From: Erythrobacter sp. Alg231-14
Lineage (GTDB): Bacteria; Pseudomonadota; Alphaproteobacteria; Sphingomonadales; Sphingomonadaceae
Assembly (NCBI RefSeq): GCF_900149685.1
Contig: NZ_LT702999.1
Coordinates: 1,364,001-1,428,000 of the forward strand
Direction of reading: 5' to 3'
Length of the DNA: 64,000 bases
Under the pieces are notes generated by a model. That model searched no databases, had not been told where the DNA came from, and saw only the letters and a program-made list of their open reading frames with translations. Position 1 is the stretch's first letter. Every line of letters begins with the position of its first letter. The translations under genes and the position numbers were made by a program. Below, in pieces: positions 26,513 to 35,627 of the stretch.

Positions 26513-28125
26513 GACATCTCAATCTGATCATAGTCGCTGTCGGCTGCGCGTTGCAGGAACTTCCGATATTTGGGAACGCCGCCCCAATAATTGTTGTAAC
26601 GAAAGGGGCTTTTACCTTCAGCAGCGTTCGGATTGTATCCTGTGAACCAACTGCGGACTTTTCGAAATGGCATATGGTCTTGTTTGTGGGCCACTTCGGC
26701 GTTCCAAAAATCCTCGCCATCTTGGCTTGCTTCGACGCGTGTGTGGTTTCCCTCCATCACGTAATCCAAAAGCGCGGTAACCCATTCCACGCCGGTCTCG
26801 ATCGCTTGCGGATAATTGGTCGAGCCGGAAACGCTTTGCGGTCCGCCCACCATCATCATGTTCGGAAAACCGCGGGACATCGTCCCCAAATACGTGCTCG
26901 TGTCGTCGCGCCATTTGTCTTTGAGCGCGTGTCCATCGACCCCTTTGATATCGATCGCGTTCAACGCGCCGGTCGTGGCCTCAAACCCGGTGGCATAGAT
27001 GATAAGGTCAAGATCGTAGTGGTTTGCCGCGGTTTGAATGCCCGCGCTGTCTATGCTGTTGATCGGATCGTGGTTTAAATCGACCAATGTAACATTGGGG
27101 CGATTATACGCCTCAAAATATCGGGTTTCGAGAGGCAGTCGACGCATACCAAAACCGTGGTCTTTGGGGATCAATGTTTCCGCAACTTTGGGGTCGTTGA
27201 CCCGTTGCCGAATGCGTTGTGCGACATATTCCGACAATTGCCGGTTGGCCCCCTCCTCCAAGAACGTTTCGCGATAATTGGCCAACAACAGCGCAAATCC
27301 GCGCCGTTCATACAACTCGTCCCAAAATGCCAATCGCTCTTGCGGCGTTGTGTCCGCAAATTCGCGGCGCAGCGGCAAATGGCAAAACCCGCCTTGTGAC
27401 TGGTTGCAGATCTCGAAAATTTCATCGTAGCGCGACCGAATATCGTCCATTTCATCGGGCGATATGGGGGCGTTGTTGAGCGGAACGCTCCAATTGGGGT
27501 TGCGTTGGAATACGGTCAACTCGCCCACTGTATCGGCGATCTCCGCGATGATTTGAATGCCGGTTGCGCCAGTCCCGATCACTCCAACCTTTTGCCCTTC
27601 CAATTGCACCGGATCATCGGGCCAATCGTAGGTGTGGAACGCAAGGCCGCCAAACGTTTCTGCCCCTTTGATCGCAGGAACGAATGCCTCCGATAAAACG
27701 CCAAGGCATGTGATGACAAAACGCGTCCGATAACTTTCCCCGGTGGTGAGCGTCACATCCCAAAATCGGTCGTCCTCGCGCCAGACCATCGATTGGACCC
27801 GGCTGTTGAAGCGGAAATATTGCCGCAAATCGAATTTGTCAGCGACAAAGTTGAGATATTTGAGATTTTCTGGCTGCGGAGAAAAATGCTCCTTCCAATC
27901 CCATTCATTCAACAATTCGCGGGAGAATTTGTATCCGTAAGTGTAGCTTTCTGAATCGAAGCGGCATCCGGGATATCGGTTTTTAAACCAGGTCCCACCA
28001 AAATCGGCGTTTGTGTCCAACGCCAAAAAATTGAGCCCACGATCGCTCAACATCTTCGCTTGATATATCCCGGCCACCCCTGCCCCAACAACAATGGCGT
28101 CGTACGGCTTGTTGTGGTCGCTCAT
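26509..28125 (-). CDS. Baeyer-Villiger monooxygenase (FAD/NADPH)
   Basis: A 538-residue flavoprotein monooxygenase. Two Rossmann dinucleotide motifs are seen, VVGAGVAGIYQAKML at about 12-26 for FAD and VIGTGATGIQI at about 180 for NADPH, and between them the type I Baeyer-Villiger fingerprint FxGxxxHxxxWP at 158-169 (F158, G160, H164, W168, P169). Length is typical of cyclohexanone-monooxygenase relatives. It is the first gene of a two-gene operon with an esterase and lies 168 bases from a TetR-type regulator gene on the same strand upstream, which may control it. Confidence 0.94.
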   Translation of the reverse strand: MSDHNKPYDAIVVGAGVAGIYQAKMLSDRGLNFLALDTNADFGGTWFKNRYPGCRFDSESYTYGYKFSRELLNEWDWKEHFSPQPENLKYLNFVADKFDLRQYFRFNSRVQSMVWREDDRFWDVTLTTGESYRTRFVITCLGVLSEAFVPAIKGAETFGGLAFHTYDWPDDPVQLEGQKVGVIGTGATGIQIIAEIADTVGELTVFQRNPNWSVPLNNAPISPDEMDDIRSRYDEIFEICNQSQGGFCHLPLRREFADTTPQERLAFWDELYERRGFALLLANYRETFLEEGANRQLSEYVAQRIRQRVNDPKVAETLIPKDHGFGMRRLPLETRYFEAYNRPNVTLVDLNHDPINSIDSAGIQTAANHYDLDLIIYATGFEATTGALNAIDIKGVDGHALKDKWRDDTSTYLGTMSRGFPNMMMVGGPQSVSGSTNYPQAIETGVEWVTALLDYVMEGNHTRVEASQDGEDFWNAEVAHKQDHMPFRKVRSWFTGYNPNAAEGKSPFRYNNYWGGVPKYRKFLQRAADSDYDQIEMS

Positions 28126-28293
28126 GTCTCAATCTCTACGAGTTGGTGCTATGGGTTCGCCGCATTGCCGGGTACCGTTCCCAGCGCTCAGCCGCTGTCT
28201 GCATGTGCAAGCAAAGGCCTGTCAATCAAACAGCTTGGCAAATTTTGAATTGGCGAACACCTGGCGCGGACCCCATACGGACCGCCGCCCTGT

Positions 28294-28914
28294 TCACATC
28301 ATCGCGTCCAACAGATGATCGATCATCGCATCGGCATCGGACCATGGATAGCCACTGATCGTAATGGCATTGTGCGCGATCCCATGCATCGCGCCCATCA
28401 ATAGGTCGCTTTTGAGCTTTACCACGTTCGCATCGCGCAACGACGCGGCTTCGGCGATTGTGTGGGCGATGCGATCAAATCCGGCGATGATCTCCGAGTT
28501 TCCTACAAACAGGCTGACTTCGGGTTGCGTCACCCCTTCGGCCATAAACACCAACCGGTAATGTTCCGGGTGCGACAGCCAGAATCCAACATAATGCTTA
28601 CACAAAGTTTGCAAACGCTCTTTGGGGTCCGCCACGCGTTCAAGCCGCGCGTCTAGACCGAGGAACAGCTCCCTAAAGACGACCGCCCATAGCGTTTGCA
28701 AAATCGCGATCTTGCTGTCGAAATGCTTGTACAACGTCATCGGGGAACACCCGACTTCTTTTGCCAAACGACGGATTGAGATGTTGGCATAGCCTTCTTG
28801 TTGGAAAAGTCGCTTCGCCGTCTCCGCGATCAAATCGCGCGTTTTCCCGATTTCATCGGCGGTTTTAGCCGGGCGTCCCCGAGGTCGGTATGCGGTGGTC
28901 GGTGAACGGCTCAT
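28294..28914 (-). CDS. TetR family transcriptional regulator
   Basis: A 206-residue repressor-type protein. The N-terminal helix-turn-helix reads ISIRRLAKEVGCSPMTLYKHFDSK at about 47-70, the standard TetR DNA-binding signature, followed by a helical ligand domain. It is directly upstream of the monooxygenase-esterase pair on the same strand and is divergent from the DUF4345 gene at 29042, so either could be its target. The ligand is unknown. Confidence 0.93.
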   Translation of the reverse strand: MSRSPTTAYRPRGRPAKTADEIGKTRDLIAETAKRLFQQEGYANISIRRLAKEVGCSPMTLYKHFDSKIAILQTLWAVVFRELFLGLDARLERVADPKERLQTLCKHYVGFWLSHPEHYRLVFMAEGVTQPEVSLFVGNSEIIAGFDRIAHTIAEAASLRDANVVKLKSDLLMGAMHGIAHNAITISGYPWSDADAMIDHLLDAMM

Positions 28915-29041
28915 GCCTCTTTAAAGCCCATTGACTCCCAGAATGCAAATATATAATTGGAACGCGTACATTAAATTACTGAGTCGCGACATTGTGGCTT
29001 TGCATTGGGCCTACTGGGTCCGCAAATAGGAGTATCGGACA

Positions 29042-29458
29042 ATGATCGTGCTGCTTCGAACAATCCTTTGCCTGTCGGGGCTGGGTATCGTGGCTTTGGG
29101 CCTAAATGTTGGGTTGGGTGGTTTCGCTACGTTGGGTTTGCAGGGGCCAACCGACTTTTTCACCGTTACCGATCCGACTGCTTTCGCGGTTCAAGACAAC
29201 CATATCCGATTTATCGCCGGGGTTTGGGGCGGTGTTGGCGTTCTGTTTATCCTGGGTGCGGCATTCTTGGATCGCATGCGCCCCGTTCTGATCGGGTGCA
29301 TTCTCTTGATTTTTATGGGCGGCTTGGCCCGAATCAGCTCGACCGATTGGCCCGTATTGACCGGGGCTGACATCGCGCCATCTTTGCTGATGGAGTTGAT
29401 TGTGTTTCCGGCAATCGGGCTTTGGATCATGCGCAGCATGGGGCAATCAAATGCTTGA
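29042..29458 (+). CDS. DUF4345 small membrane protein
   Basis: A 138-residue protein with four hydrophobic segments, matching the DUF4345 type: LLRTILCLSGLGIVALGL at the start, a central NHIRFIAGVWGGVGVLF and the GGLARISS motif. Function unknown. It overlaps the next gene by eight bases. A second DUF4345-type gene is at 39824 in the island. Confidence 0.85.
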   Translation: MIVLLRTILCLSGLGIVALGLNVGLGGFATLGLQGPTDFFTVTDPTAFAVQDNHIRFIAGVWGGVGVLFILGAAFLDRMRPVLIGCILLIFMGGLARISSTDWPVLTGADIAPSLLMELIVFPAIGLWIMRSMGQSNA

Positions 29459-29885
29459 TCTCTTCCATGCACCCACAACCATTCTACTTGGAATTTTTGC
29501 CGGCGCCCAACTGACCGAGGCGTGGATTTTGGTGCCGCTTTGGCGCCGACTGGCGGCCGAAGATTTCTTTCGTTTGCACCATATTGCGGGACCAAAACTC
29601 TTTCGGTTTTTTGCTCCACTGACTGCACTATCGGTCATAGCTGCCATCGCGTCGGCGGCTATAGACGCGGACAACCTTTGGCGTGTGGCCGCCGCCGTAT
29701 TGTGCGTGGGCGCGCTGGTCATGTTCTTTGTGTTCTTCAAAGCCGCGAACCAAAGTTTTGCGGATCGATTGATCACCGACCAACAATTGCCCGGTGCGTT
29801 GAAACAATGGGCGCGGTGGCATGGGGCGCGGACCACGATGGTGCTGACGTCGTTTGGATGCAGCGTGATTGCTCTTGCGACATAG
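29451..29885 (+). CDS. Small four-helix membrane protein (DUF1772-like)
   Basis: A 144-residue protein with four predicted membrane helices and conserved phrases GAQLTEAWILVPLW and KQWARWHGARTTMVLTSFG, which recall the DUF1772/anthrone oxygenase-like fold. The ATG at 29451 lies inside the end of the DUF4345 gene, so the two are coupled. Family assignment is from memory of pattern only. Confidence 0.75.
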   Translation: MLDLFHAPTTILLGIFAGAQLTEAWILVPLWRRLAAEDFFRLHHIAGPKLFRFFAPLTALSVIAAIASAAIDADNLWRVAAAVLCVGALVMFFVFFKAANQSFADRLITDQQLPGALKQWARWHGARTTMVLTSFGCSVIALAT

Positions 29886-29935
29886 GCCTATGATGCCACA
29901 CTAGGCCCAAGCCATCATATTGGGGGAAAGCCAAC

Positions 29936-30610
29936 GTGGATGCATTGAAAAGCGACGCGCCGTTGATCGTCTATATAGATGTAAAAAGTCCGTATGGCTT
30001 TGTCGCGGTCGGACCGACGCTCCAGCTTGAAAAGGAGTTGGGGATGCAATTTGATTGGCGCCCCTTAACCTTGAACATCCCGAGCTACCTTGGGTCGGCG
30101 CGCAAAAAGGACGGCAAAGTCGTCGCATCTCAAGGGAGAAGCGACCGAACGTGGAAAGCGATCAAATATTCGTATCACGACGCGCGCCGCTATGCCGAAC
30201 GACAAGGGCTGACGTTGAAGGGGACGGAGAAAATTTGGGATTCCCGGATCGCCAATATCGCGATTTTGTGGGTCGCAAGGACACGGCGATCCAGCCTACC
30301 CACTTTCTTGGAGCTCGTCTTTCCCGCCTTTTGGAAACGCGAATTGGACATCGAAGATATGGCCGTAATTGAAACGTGCCTTGATCGCTGCGGGGTTTCA
30401 TCAATGGGTTTTCGGGAATTTTGCGAGAGCGACGGGCGCGATATTCACGATGCCTATCAATCCCAATTCCATGACGCCGGGATTTACGGCGTGCCTACAT
30501 TTGTCCTCAATTCCGAGGTGTTTCATGGAAGAGAGCATCTGCCCTATCTGCGCTGGGCGCTTTCAGGTGGGCACGGCAATCCCCCTGATATTGCGTATGA
30601 GGTCGCGTGA
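29936..30610 (+). CDS. DsbA-fold oxidoreductase (2-hydroxychromene-2-carboxylate isomerase-like)
   Basis: A 224-residue thioredoxin-fold protein of the DsbA/kappa-GST superfamily: YIDVKSPYGFVAVGPTLQLEKELG at the start, a helical insert, and GIYGVPTFVLNSEVFHGREHLPYLRWAL at the end with the cis-Pro of VPTF. The active site has Ser rather than a CxxC pair, as in HCCA isomerase and kappa GST, so a glutathione-dependent role is more likely than disulfide formation. GTG start; the stop overlaps the following ATG (TGATG). Confidence 0.88.
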   Translation: MDALKSDAPLIVYIDVKSPYGFVAVGPTLQLEKELGMQFDWRPLTLNIPSYLGSARKKDGKVVASQGRSDRTWKAIKYSYHDARRYAERQGLTLKGTEKIWDSRIANIAILWVARTRRSSLPTFLELVFPAFWKRELDIEDMAVIETCLDRCGVSSMGFREFCESDGRDIHDAYQSQFHDAGIYGVPTFVLNSEVFHGREHLPYLRWALSGGHGNPPDIAYEVA

Positions 30611-31191
30611 TGTTGACCGCCTATATTGATTTTAAGTGCGCCGGATCATTGTTGGCGATCGACCCAATCCTCGCGCTTTCTCGCGACGTTGGTTTTGCTA
30701 TCCAATGGCGAGCATTCTCAACGCTGGAACGCGACATCCCCGACACCGGTGCATCCGCCGATATCATCGAAAGTCATCGCGCAACGCGCGCGCGATCCCG
30801 CAAGGCTCTCGATCAAAAATACGCTCGAATGCGTGGTCGTGATTTGATCTATCCCGCCGTTCAGAAAACCGCCGATTTGGCCCTTGGCGCTTTGTCACAA
30901 ATTTCGGGCGATCCGTTGGCCTTCATCTCCGCTGCATATGACGCCTATTGGAACGACCACTCAGACTTGGATGATCCCGAAACGGTGCAATCGCTTTTAC
31001 GCAGATGCGGCATCGATCATTCCTGCAACTGGGATGAAACTCGGTTGGCTTTTGCCGCCGCGCAATCGCAAGCCGAAGAAGCCGGGATCGTGGATGCGCC
31101 TGCTTTTGTGATCGATGATCAACTCTTTATCGGGCGCCAACACCTTCCATGGATCGAAGAGATTGCGCGGGAGAAATGCAGTCGGCAATAG
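30610..31191 (+). CDS. DsbA-fold protein, second copy
   Basis: A 193-residue protein of the same superfamily as its upstream neighbour, with YIDFKCAGSLLAIDPILALSRDVG and VDAPAFVIDDQLFIGRQHLPWIE (cis-Pro in APAF). A CAGS segment replaces the SPYG of the first copy, so the active sites differ. The two genes overlap and probably form a heteromeric or sequential pair produced by duplication. Substrate not known. Confidence 0.82.
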   Translation: MLTAYIDFKCAGSLLAIDPILALSRDVGFAIQWRAFSTLERDIPDTGASADIIESHRATRARSRKALDQKYARMRGRDLIYPAVQKTADLALGALSQISGDPLAFISAAYDAYWNDHSDLDDPETVQSLLRRCGIDHSCNWDETRLAFAAAQSQAEEAGIVDAPAFVIDDQLFIGRQHLPWIEEIAREKCSRQ

Positions 31192-31390
31192 CCGCCCGTT
31201 TCGCATGCGGGATGATCAATTTTGGCGGATAAATCCCACCATTGCCGCCCGCGCCCTTGCGCGCAGTGTGCCGTGTGACCACAAAACACGAACGACCCGC
31301 CAAGGTTCAACATCGTGGCGCGCAAAGGGCTTTTTAGGGCCGCGGACAATGGGTGAGTGAGTTGAAACAGTCCTCTGCGAAGACCGCATT

Positions 31391-32488
31391 ATGAGCCTTA
31401 GATTGCAAGGTGTTTCCAAATCTTTGGATGGGGAAACGCATATACATCCGGTCGATCTAGAATTGAAGAAAGGGACAATGAACGTCCTTTTGGGCCCGAC
31501 ATTGGCGGGCAAGACGTCCCTGATGCGGCTGATGGCAGGATTGGACAAACCGGATACCGGAACGATCCATTGGGACGGGAAAGATGTCACCGGAGATCGC
31601 GTGCAAAATCGCGATATCGCCATGGTCTATCAGCAATTCGTCAATTACCCATCGATGAGCGTCTACGACAACATCGCATCTCCTTTAAAGCTGCAAAAAA
31701 GGTCGTCCGACGAAATCGACGCAAAGGTACATGAGATGGCCGAGCTTTTGCAGCTCACGCCCATCCTTGATCGAAAGCCCCACGAAATTTCGGGCGGGCA
31801 GCAACAAAGGTGCGCCATGGCGCGGGCATTGGTGAAAGATGTCGGATTGGTCTTGATGGACGAACCGCTCGCCAATCTGGACTACAAATTGCGCGAGGAA
31901 ATTCGGGACGAAATCCCCCGTCTCTTTGCCGCATCCGGCAGCATTTTCGTCTACGCCACAACAGAGCCAGAAGAGGCTTTGTTGTTGGGCGGGAACACGG
32001 CCACCCTTTGGGAAGGGCGGGTCACCCAATTTGGACCGTCTACCGATGTCTATCGACGACCCTTGGATGAGATTACAGCGCGGGTTTATTCCGATCCTCC
32101 GATGAATTTTGTCGAGGTCAAAAAACATGGGGCTGTGACCCAATTTCCCGGCGACCAAACGGCACGGGGGACCGCGGATCAACTGCAATTGCCAGATGGG
32201 GAATATCGCGCCGGATTTCGCGCCCACCACCTTGAAGTGGGCGAGGGCCCATTGGATGCGGTGCGGTTTGATGCGACGTTGATCGTAACCGAGATTACCG
32301 GATCGGAGACATACATTCACGTCGAAGTGGCCGGCCAACGTTGGATCGGTTTGGTCCCCGGTGTCCACCAATTTGAACCGGGGCAAGAATTGCAACTATC
32401 TCTCGACCCCAGAAATCTGTTGTTCTTTGGCGCCGATGGCAATTTGGCGGGAACGCCCAATCACGACGCGCGAAAGAGAGGCGCGTAA
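31391..32488 (+). CDS. glpS: Glycerol ABC transporter ATPase GlpS
   Basis: A 365-residue ATP-binding subunit of the CUT1-type. The P-loop is the unusual GPTLAGKT (residues about 35-42) seen in GlpS; the ABC signature ISGGQQQR and Walker B LVLMDEPLANLDY are normal. A C-terminal TOBE-like regulatory domain follows. It leads the set ATPase-ATPase-permease-permease-small membrane protein-binding protein, which is the glpSTPQUV order known from Rhizobium leguminosarum. No glycerol kinase gene is in the window. Confidence 0.88.
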   Translation: MSLRLQGVSKSLDGETHIHPVDLELKKGTMNVLLGPTLAGKTSLMRLMAGLDKPDTGTIHWDGKDVTGDRVQNRDIAMVYQQFVNYPSMSVYDNIASPLKLQKRSSDEIDAKVHEMAELLQLTPILDRKPHEISGGQQQRCAMARALVKDVGLVLMDEPLANLDYKLREEIRDEIPRLFAASGSIFVYATTEPEEALLLGGNTATLWEGRVTQFGPSTDVYRRPLDEITARVYSDPPMNFVEVKKHGAVTQFPGDQTARGTADQLQLPDGEYRAGFRAHHLEVGEGPLDAVRFDATLIVTEITGSETYIHVEVAGQRWIGLVPGVHQFEPGQELQLSLDPRNLLFFGADGNLAGTPNHDARKRGA

Positions 32489-32490
32489 TC

Positions 32491-33591
32491 ATGGCATCCA
32501 TCACGCTTCAAAATCTGGCACACAGCTATCATCCCAACCCTCAGCTGGAGAGCGATTTTGCTCTCAAGCAAGTCGACCATAAATGGGAAGACGGACAAGC
32601 CTACGCGCTTTTAGGGCCCAGCGGTTGCGGCAAGACCACCTTGCTCAACATCATGTCCGGCCTGCTTCAACCGACGCGCGGGCGGGTGTTGTTCGGCGAT
32701 GAGGATATGACCGCTGCAACCACCGCCGAACGCAACATCGCGCAAGTGTTCCAATTTCCGGTCGTCTACGACACGATGAGCGTGGGTCAGAATTTGGCGT
32801 TTCCTCTTCGCAATCGCGGGATGGAGAAATCCTATATTGCCGAGCGGGTTGATCGGATTGCTCGCATGATCGGACTGGAGCCGCATCTGAAAAAGAAGGC
32901 GCGCGGTTTGACCGCCGATCTAAAACAGAAAATCTCATTGGGCAGAGGGGTCATTCGCGAAGATGTAAACGCGATCTTGTTTGATGAACCGCTGACCGTC
33001 ATCGACCCGCATCTCAAATGGGAGCTGCGCACCCAGCTCAAATCGCTGCATCGCGAATTTGGTCATACGATGATCTATGTCACCCACGATCAGACAGAGG
33101 CGTTGACCTTTGCCCAAAAAGTGGTGGTCATGCACGAAGGGATGGTAGTCCAAATCGGCACCCCTCAGGAACTTTTTGAAAGCCCCGCGCATGTCTTTGT
33201 CGGGTATTTCATTGGGTCGCCGGGAATGAATTTTATTCCCGCTACGGTGGAAGGGAAAGCGGCGCAGGTGCATAACGAAACGATCGATCTGGCGCATGGC
33301 TACGGCAAGCCGGATGGAAAGGTTGTCTTGGGCATCCGCCCGGAGAGTGTTCGCCTTACCAAAGACGCGGGATTGCCGGTGACGATCACCCGCGTGCGCG
33401 ACGCCGGTCGCCACAAATTTGTTAGCGCGACGCTGTTCGGCACCGATATCAACATTGCGCTGGACGCGGATTTTGCGATCGAGAGCGATATGACCAATAT
33501 CGCATTGGCTCCCAACAAAATCAGCGTTTTTTGCGATGATTGGCGGATAGATCCCAATCCCGGTCAATCGGATCAGAAAGGCGCGATCTAA
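32491..33591 (+). CDS. glpT: Glycerol ABC transporter ATPase GlpT, degenerate signature
   Basis: A 366-residue ATPase with a standard P-loop (GPSGCGKTTLLNIMSGL) and Walker B (AILFDEPLTVIDP) plus the switch His in YVTHDQTEA. The ABC signature is replaced by LTADLKQKISLGRGV, lacking the Gly-Gly-Gln, so with GlpS it should form one normal and one degenerate ATP site. It starts two bases after glpS and its stop overlaps the first permease start (TAATG). Confidence 0.88.
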   Translation: MASITLQNLAHSYHPNPQLESDFALKQVDHKWEDGQAYALLGPSGCGKTTLLNIMSGLLQPTRGRVLFGDEDMTAATTAERNIAQVFQFPVVYDTMSVGQNLAFPLRNRGMEKSYIAERVDRIARMIGLEPHLKKKARGLTADLKQKISLGRGVIREDVNAILFDEPLTVIDPHLKWELRTQLKSLHREFGHTMIYVTHDQTEALTFAQKVVVMHEGMVVQIGTPQELFESPAHVFVGYFIGSPGMNFIPATVEGKAAQVHNETIDLAHGYGKPDGKVVLGIRPESVRLTKDAGLPVTITRVRDAGRHKFVSATLFGTDINIALDADFAIESDMTNIALAPNKISVFCDDWRIDPNPGQSDQKGAI

Positions 33592-34466
33592 TGGAGAAAA
33601 CGGTCAATCAACGCGCATGGATATTGGTTCTACCGGTTGTGATCTTGGTCGCATTCTCATCGGTCATTCCGATGATAACCGTGGTCAATTATTCATTCCA
33701 AGACAGCTTTGGCGGGAACGAATTTTTTTGGGTCGGGCTTGAATGGTACCGTGAATTGCTGCGTTCCGAGCGACTTTGGGATGCTTTGGGTCGCCAATTG
33801 CTCTTTTCATCGATCATCCTGCTGATCGAGATACCGCTTGGGATTTTGATCGCGCTGTGCATGCCAAAAAAGGGGTGGCTAGCTTCCCTCTGTCTTGTCC
33901 TGATGGCGATCCCATTGCTTATCCCGTACAATGTGGTTGGGACGATTTGGCAGGTGTTTGGCCGCGCCGATATCGGTCTGCTTGGCCGCGTGCTGACCGA
34001 TATGGGCATTTCGTACAATTACGCGCAGAACGCCTTTGATGCTTGGGTCACGGTGATCGCGATGGATGTCTGGCATTGGACATCGCTGGTAGCTCTGTTG
34101 TCTTATGCCGGGCTGAGATCGATACCAAACGCCTATTATCAGGCGGCCAAAATTGACCAGGCCAGCCGGTGGAGCGTGTTTCGCCACATCGAATTGCCGA
34201 AAATGCGCAGCGTGTTGATTATCGCCGTGCTGTTGCGGTTTATGGACAGTTTCATGATCTACACTGAACCGTTTGTCTTAACCGGCGGTGGGCCGGGCAA
34301 TGCCACGACATTCCTATCGATCGATTTGGTGAAGATGGCGCTGGGTCAATTTGATCTGGGCCCCGCAGCGGCTTTTTCGTTGATGTACTTCCTCGTTATC
34401 CTTCTCATCTCATACGTATTTTACACTGTGATGATCACCACAGAAAAAGGTGAGACAGGACAATGA
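33591..34466 (+). CDS. glpP: Glycerol ABC transporter permease GlpP
   Basis: A 291-residue inner-membrane permease of the MalF/UgpA class with six to seven helices. The EAA-loop coupling motif reads YYQAAKIDQASRWSVFRHIELP, which contacts the ATPases. The ATG at 33591 sits in the end of glpT. Its stop overlaps glpQ (ATGA). Pairing with a GlpU-type small protein supports the glycerol assignment. Confidence 0.9.
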   Translation: MEKTVNQRAWILVLPVVILVAFSSVIPMITVVNYSFQDSFGGNEFFWVGLEWYRELLRSERLWDALGRQLLFSSIILLIEIPLGILIALCMPKKGWLASLCLVLMAIPLLIPYNVVGTIWQVFGRADIGLLGRVLTDMGISYNYAQNAFDAWVTVIAMDVWHWTSLVALLSYAGLRSIPNAYYQAAKIDQASRWSVFRHIELPKMRSVLIIAVLLRFMDSFMIYTEPFVLTGGGPGNATTFLSIDLVKMALGQFDLGPAAAFSLMYFLVILLISYVFYTVMITTEKGETGQ

Positions 34467-35299
34467 GCAATCCTATGCAAAAGGCCAAAGGCTTGCCGAA
34501 ACCACGATTGGCGGGCGTGGTGATGTCGGCCTATTTGTTGTTCTTGTTGATCCCGATTTACTGGCTCATCATCATGAGCTTCAAATCGAACTCAGAGATA
34601 TTGAACTCGTTCACGCTCTTCCCGGATGCGTTCACATTCAAGAATTACGAAACGATCCTCACGGACCCATCGTGGTATATGGGATACGTGAACAGCTTCA
34701 TTTACGTGACGCTCAACACGGTCATCGTTCTGCTCGTTGCTTTGCCGGCAGCCTATGCGTTTAGCCGCTATCGTTTCTATGGCGACAATCATCTCTTCTT
34801 CTGGCTGTTGACCAATCGCATGGCGCCTCCGGCGGTGTTCGCCCTGCCATTCTTTCAACTCTATTCCAGCGTGTCATTGTTCGACACGCACATCGCGGTC
34901 GCGTTGGCCCATTGCCTGTTCAACGTCCCGCTGGCGGTGTGGATCTTAGAAGGTTTCATGCGCGGCATCCCAAAAGAAATCGATGAAACAGCCTTTATCG
35001 ATGGCTATGGCTTCACGCGTTTCTTCACCCGCATATTCATACCCATGATCGGGCCCGGTATCGGTGTGACGGCGTTCTTTTGCTTTATGTTCAGTTGGGT
35101 CGAATTGTTGCTGAGCCGCACCCTCACCAGCGTCGATGCAAAACCCATAACCGCGATTATGACGCGCACCGTTTCCGCATCCGGCTTGGACTGGGGTGTA
35201 CTCGCCGCGGCTGGCGTTCTAACCATCATACCCGGTGCAATTGTGATCTATTTCGTGCGCAAACACATTGCCAAAGGCTTTGCCTTGGGTCGCGTGTAG
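34463..35299 (+). CDS. glpQ: Glycerol ABC transporter permease GlpQ
   Basis: A 278-residue permease of the MalG/UgpE class, six helices. The EAA motif is DETAFIDGYGFTRFFTRIFIPMIGPG. It overlaps glpP by four bases and is 29 bases ahead of the small GlpU gene. Note that this gene shares only its symbol with glycerophosphodiesterase glpQ of E. coli. Confidence 0.9.
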   Translation: MSNPMQKAKGLPKPRLAGVVMSAYLLFLLIPIYWLIIMSFKSNSEILNSFTLFPDAFTFKNYETILTDPSWYMGYVNSFIYVTLNTVIVLLVALPAAYAFSRYRFYGDNHLFFWLLTNRMAPPAVFALPFFQLYSSVSLFDTHIAVALAHCLFNVPLAVWILEGFMRGIPKEIDETAFIDGYGFTRFFTRIFIPMIGPGIGVTAFFCFMFSWVELLLSRTLTSVDAKPITAIMTRTVSASGLDWGVLAAAGVLTIIPGAIVIYFVRKHIAKGFALGRV

Positions 35300-35328
35300 G
35301 CCGGGTTGTTATGAGAGGGATATCCTAG

Positions 35329-35601
35329 ATGGATTGGATGGCCTGGACTTGGCCCACGGCGCTGTTTTTCTTGGCGATCGCAACGTCTTTGATCGTCTTG
35401 GCGTTTTTGCATGTGCGCAAACCCAGCACGATCAAAACGGGCGTGTTGGGCGTGGAAACCATGCGCGGAGACCGGTTCTTTATCTCGCTATTGGGATCGG
35501 CCTTTATCAATCTCGCCTGGATCGGTTTGACCGATGCGCCACAATATTGGGCGTTGATTGTGTGCGGCGTGTTTGCCTTGTGTGTTTTTCGCTGGGTATG
35601 A
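35329..35601 (+). CDS. glpU: GlpU-type small membrane protein (DUF2160)
   Basis: A 90-residue protein with two or three membrane segments and the phrase TIKTGVLGVETMRGDRFFISLLGSAF, characteristic of the small protein found between the permease and binding-protein genes of glycerol ABC loci. Its exact role is not established. Upstream and downstream spacing (29 and 26 bases) fits one operon. Confidence 0.85.
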   Translation: MDWMAWTWPTALFFLAIATSLIVLAFLHVRKPSTIKTGVLGVETMRGDRFFISLLGSAFINLAWIGLTDAPQYWALIVCGVFALCVFRWV

Positions 35602-35627
35602 TGAATTAAAATGATCGGATCGAAATT

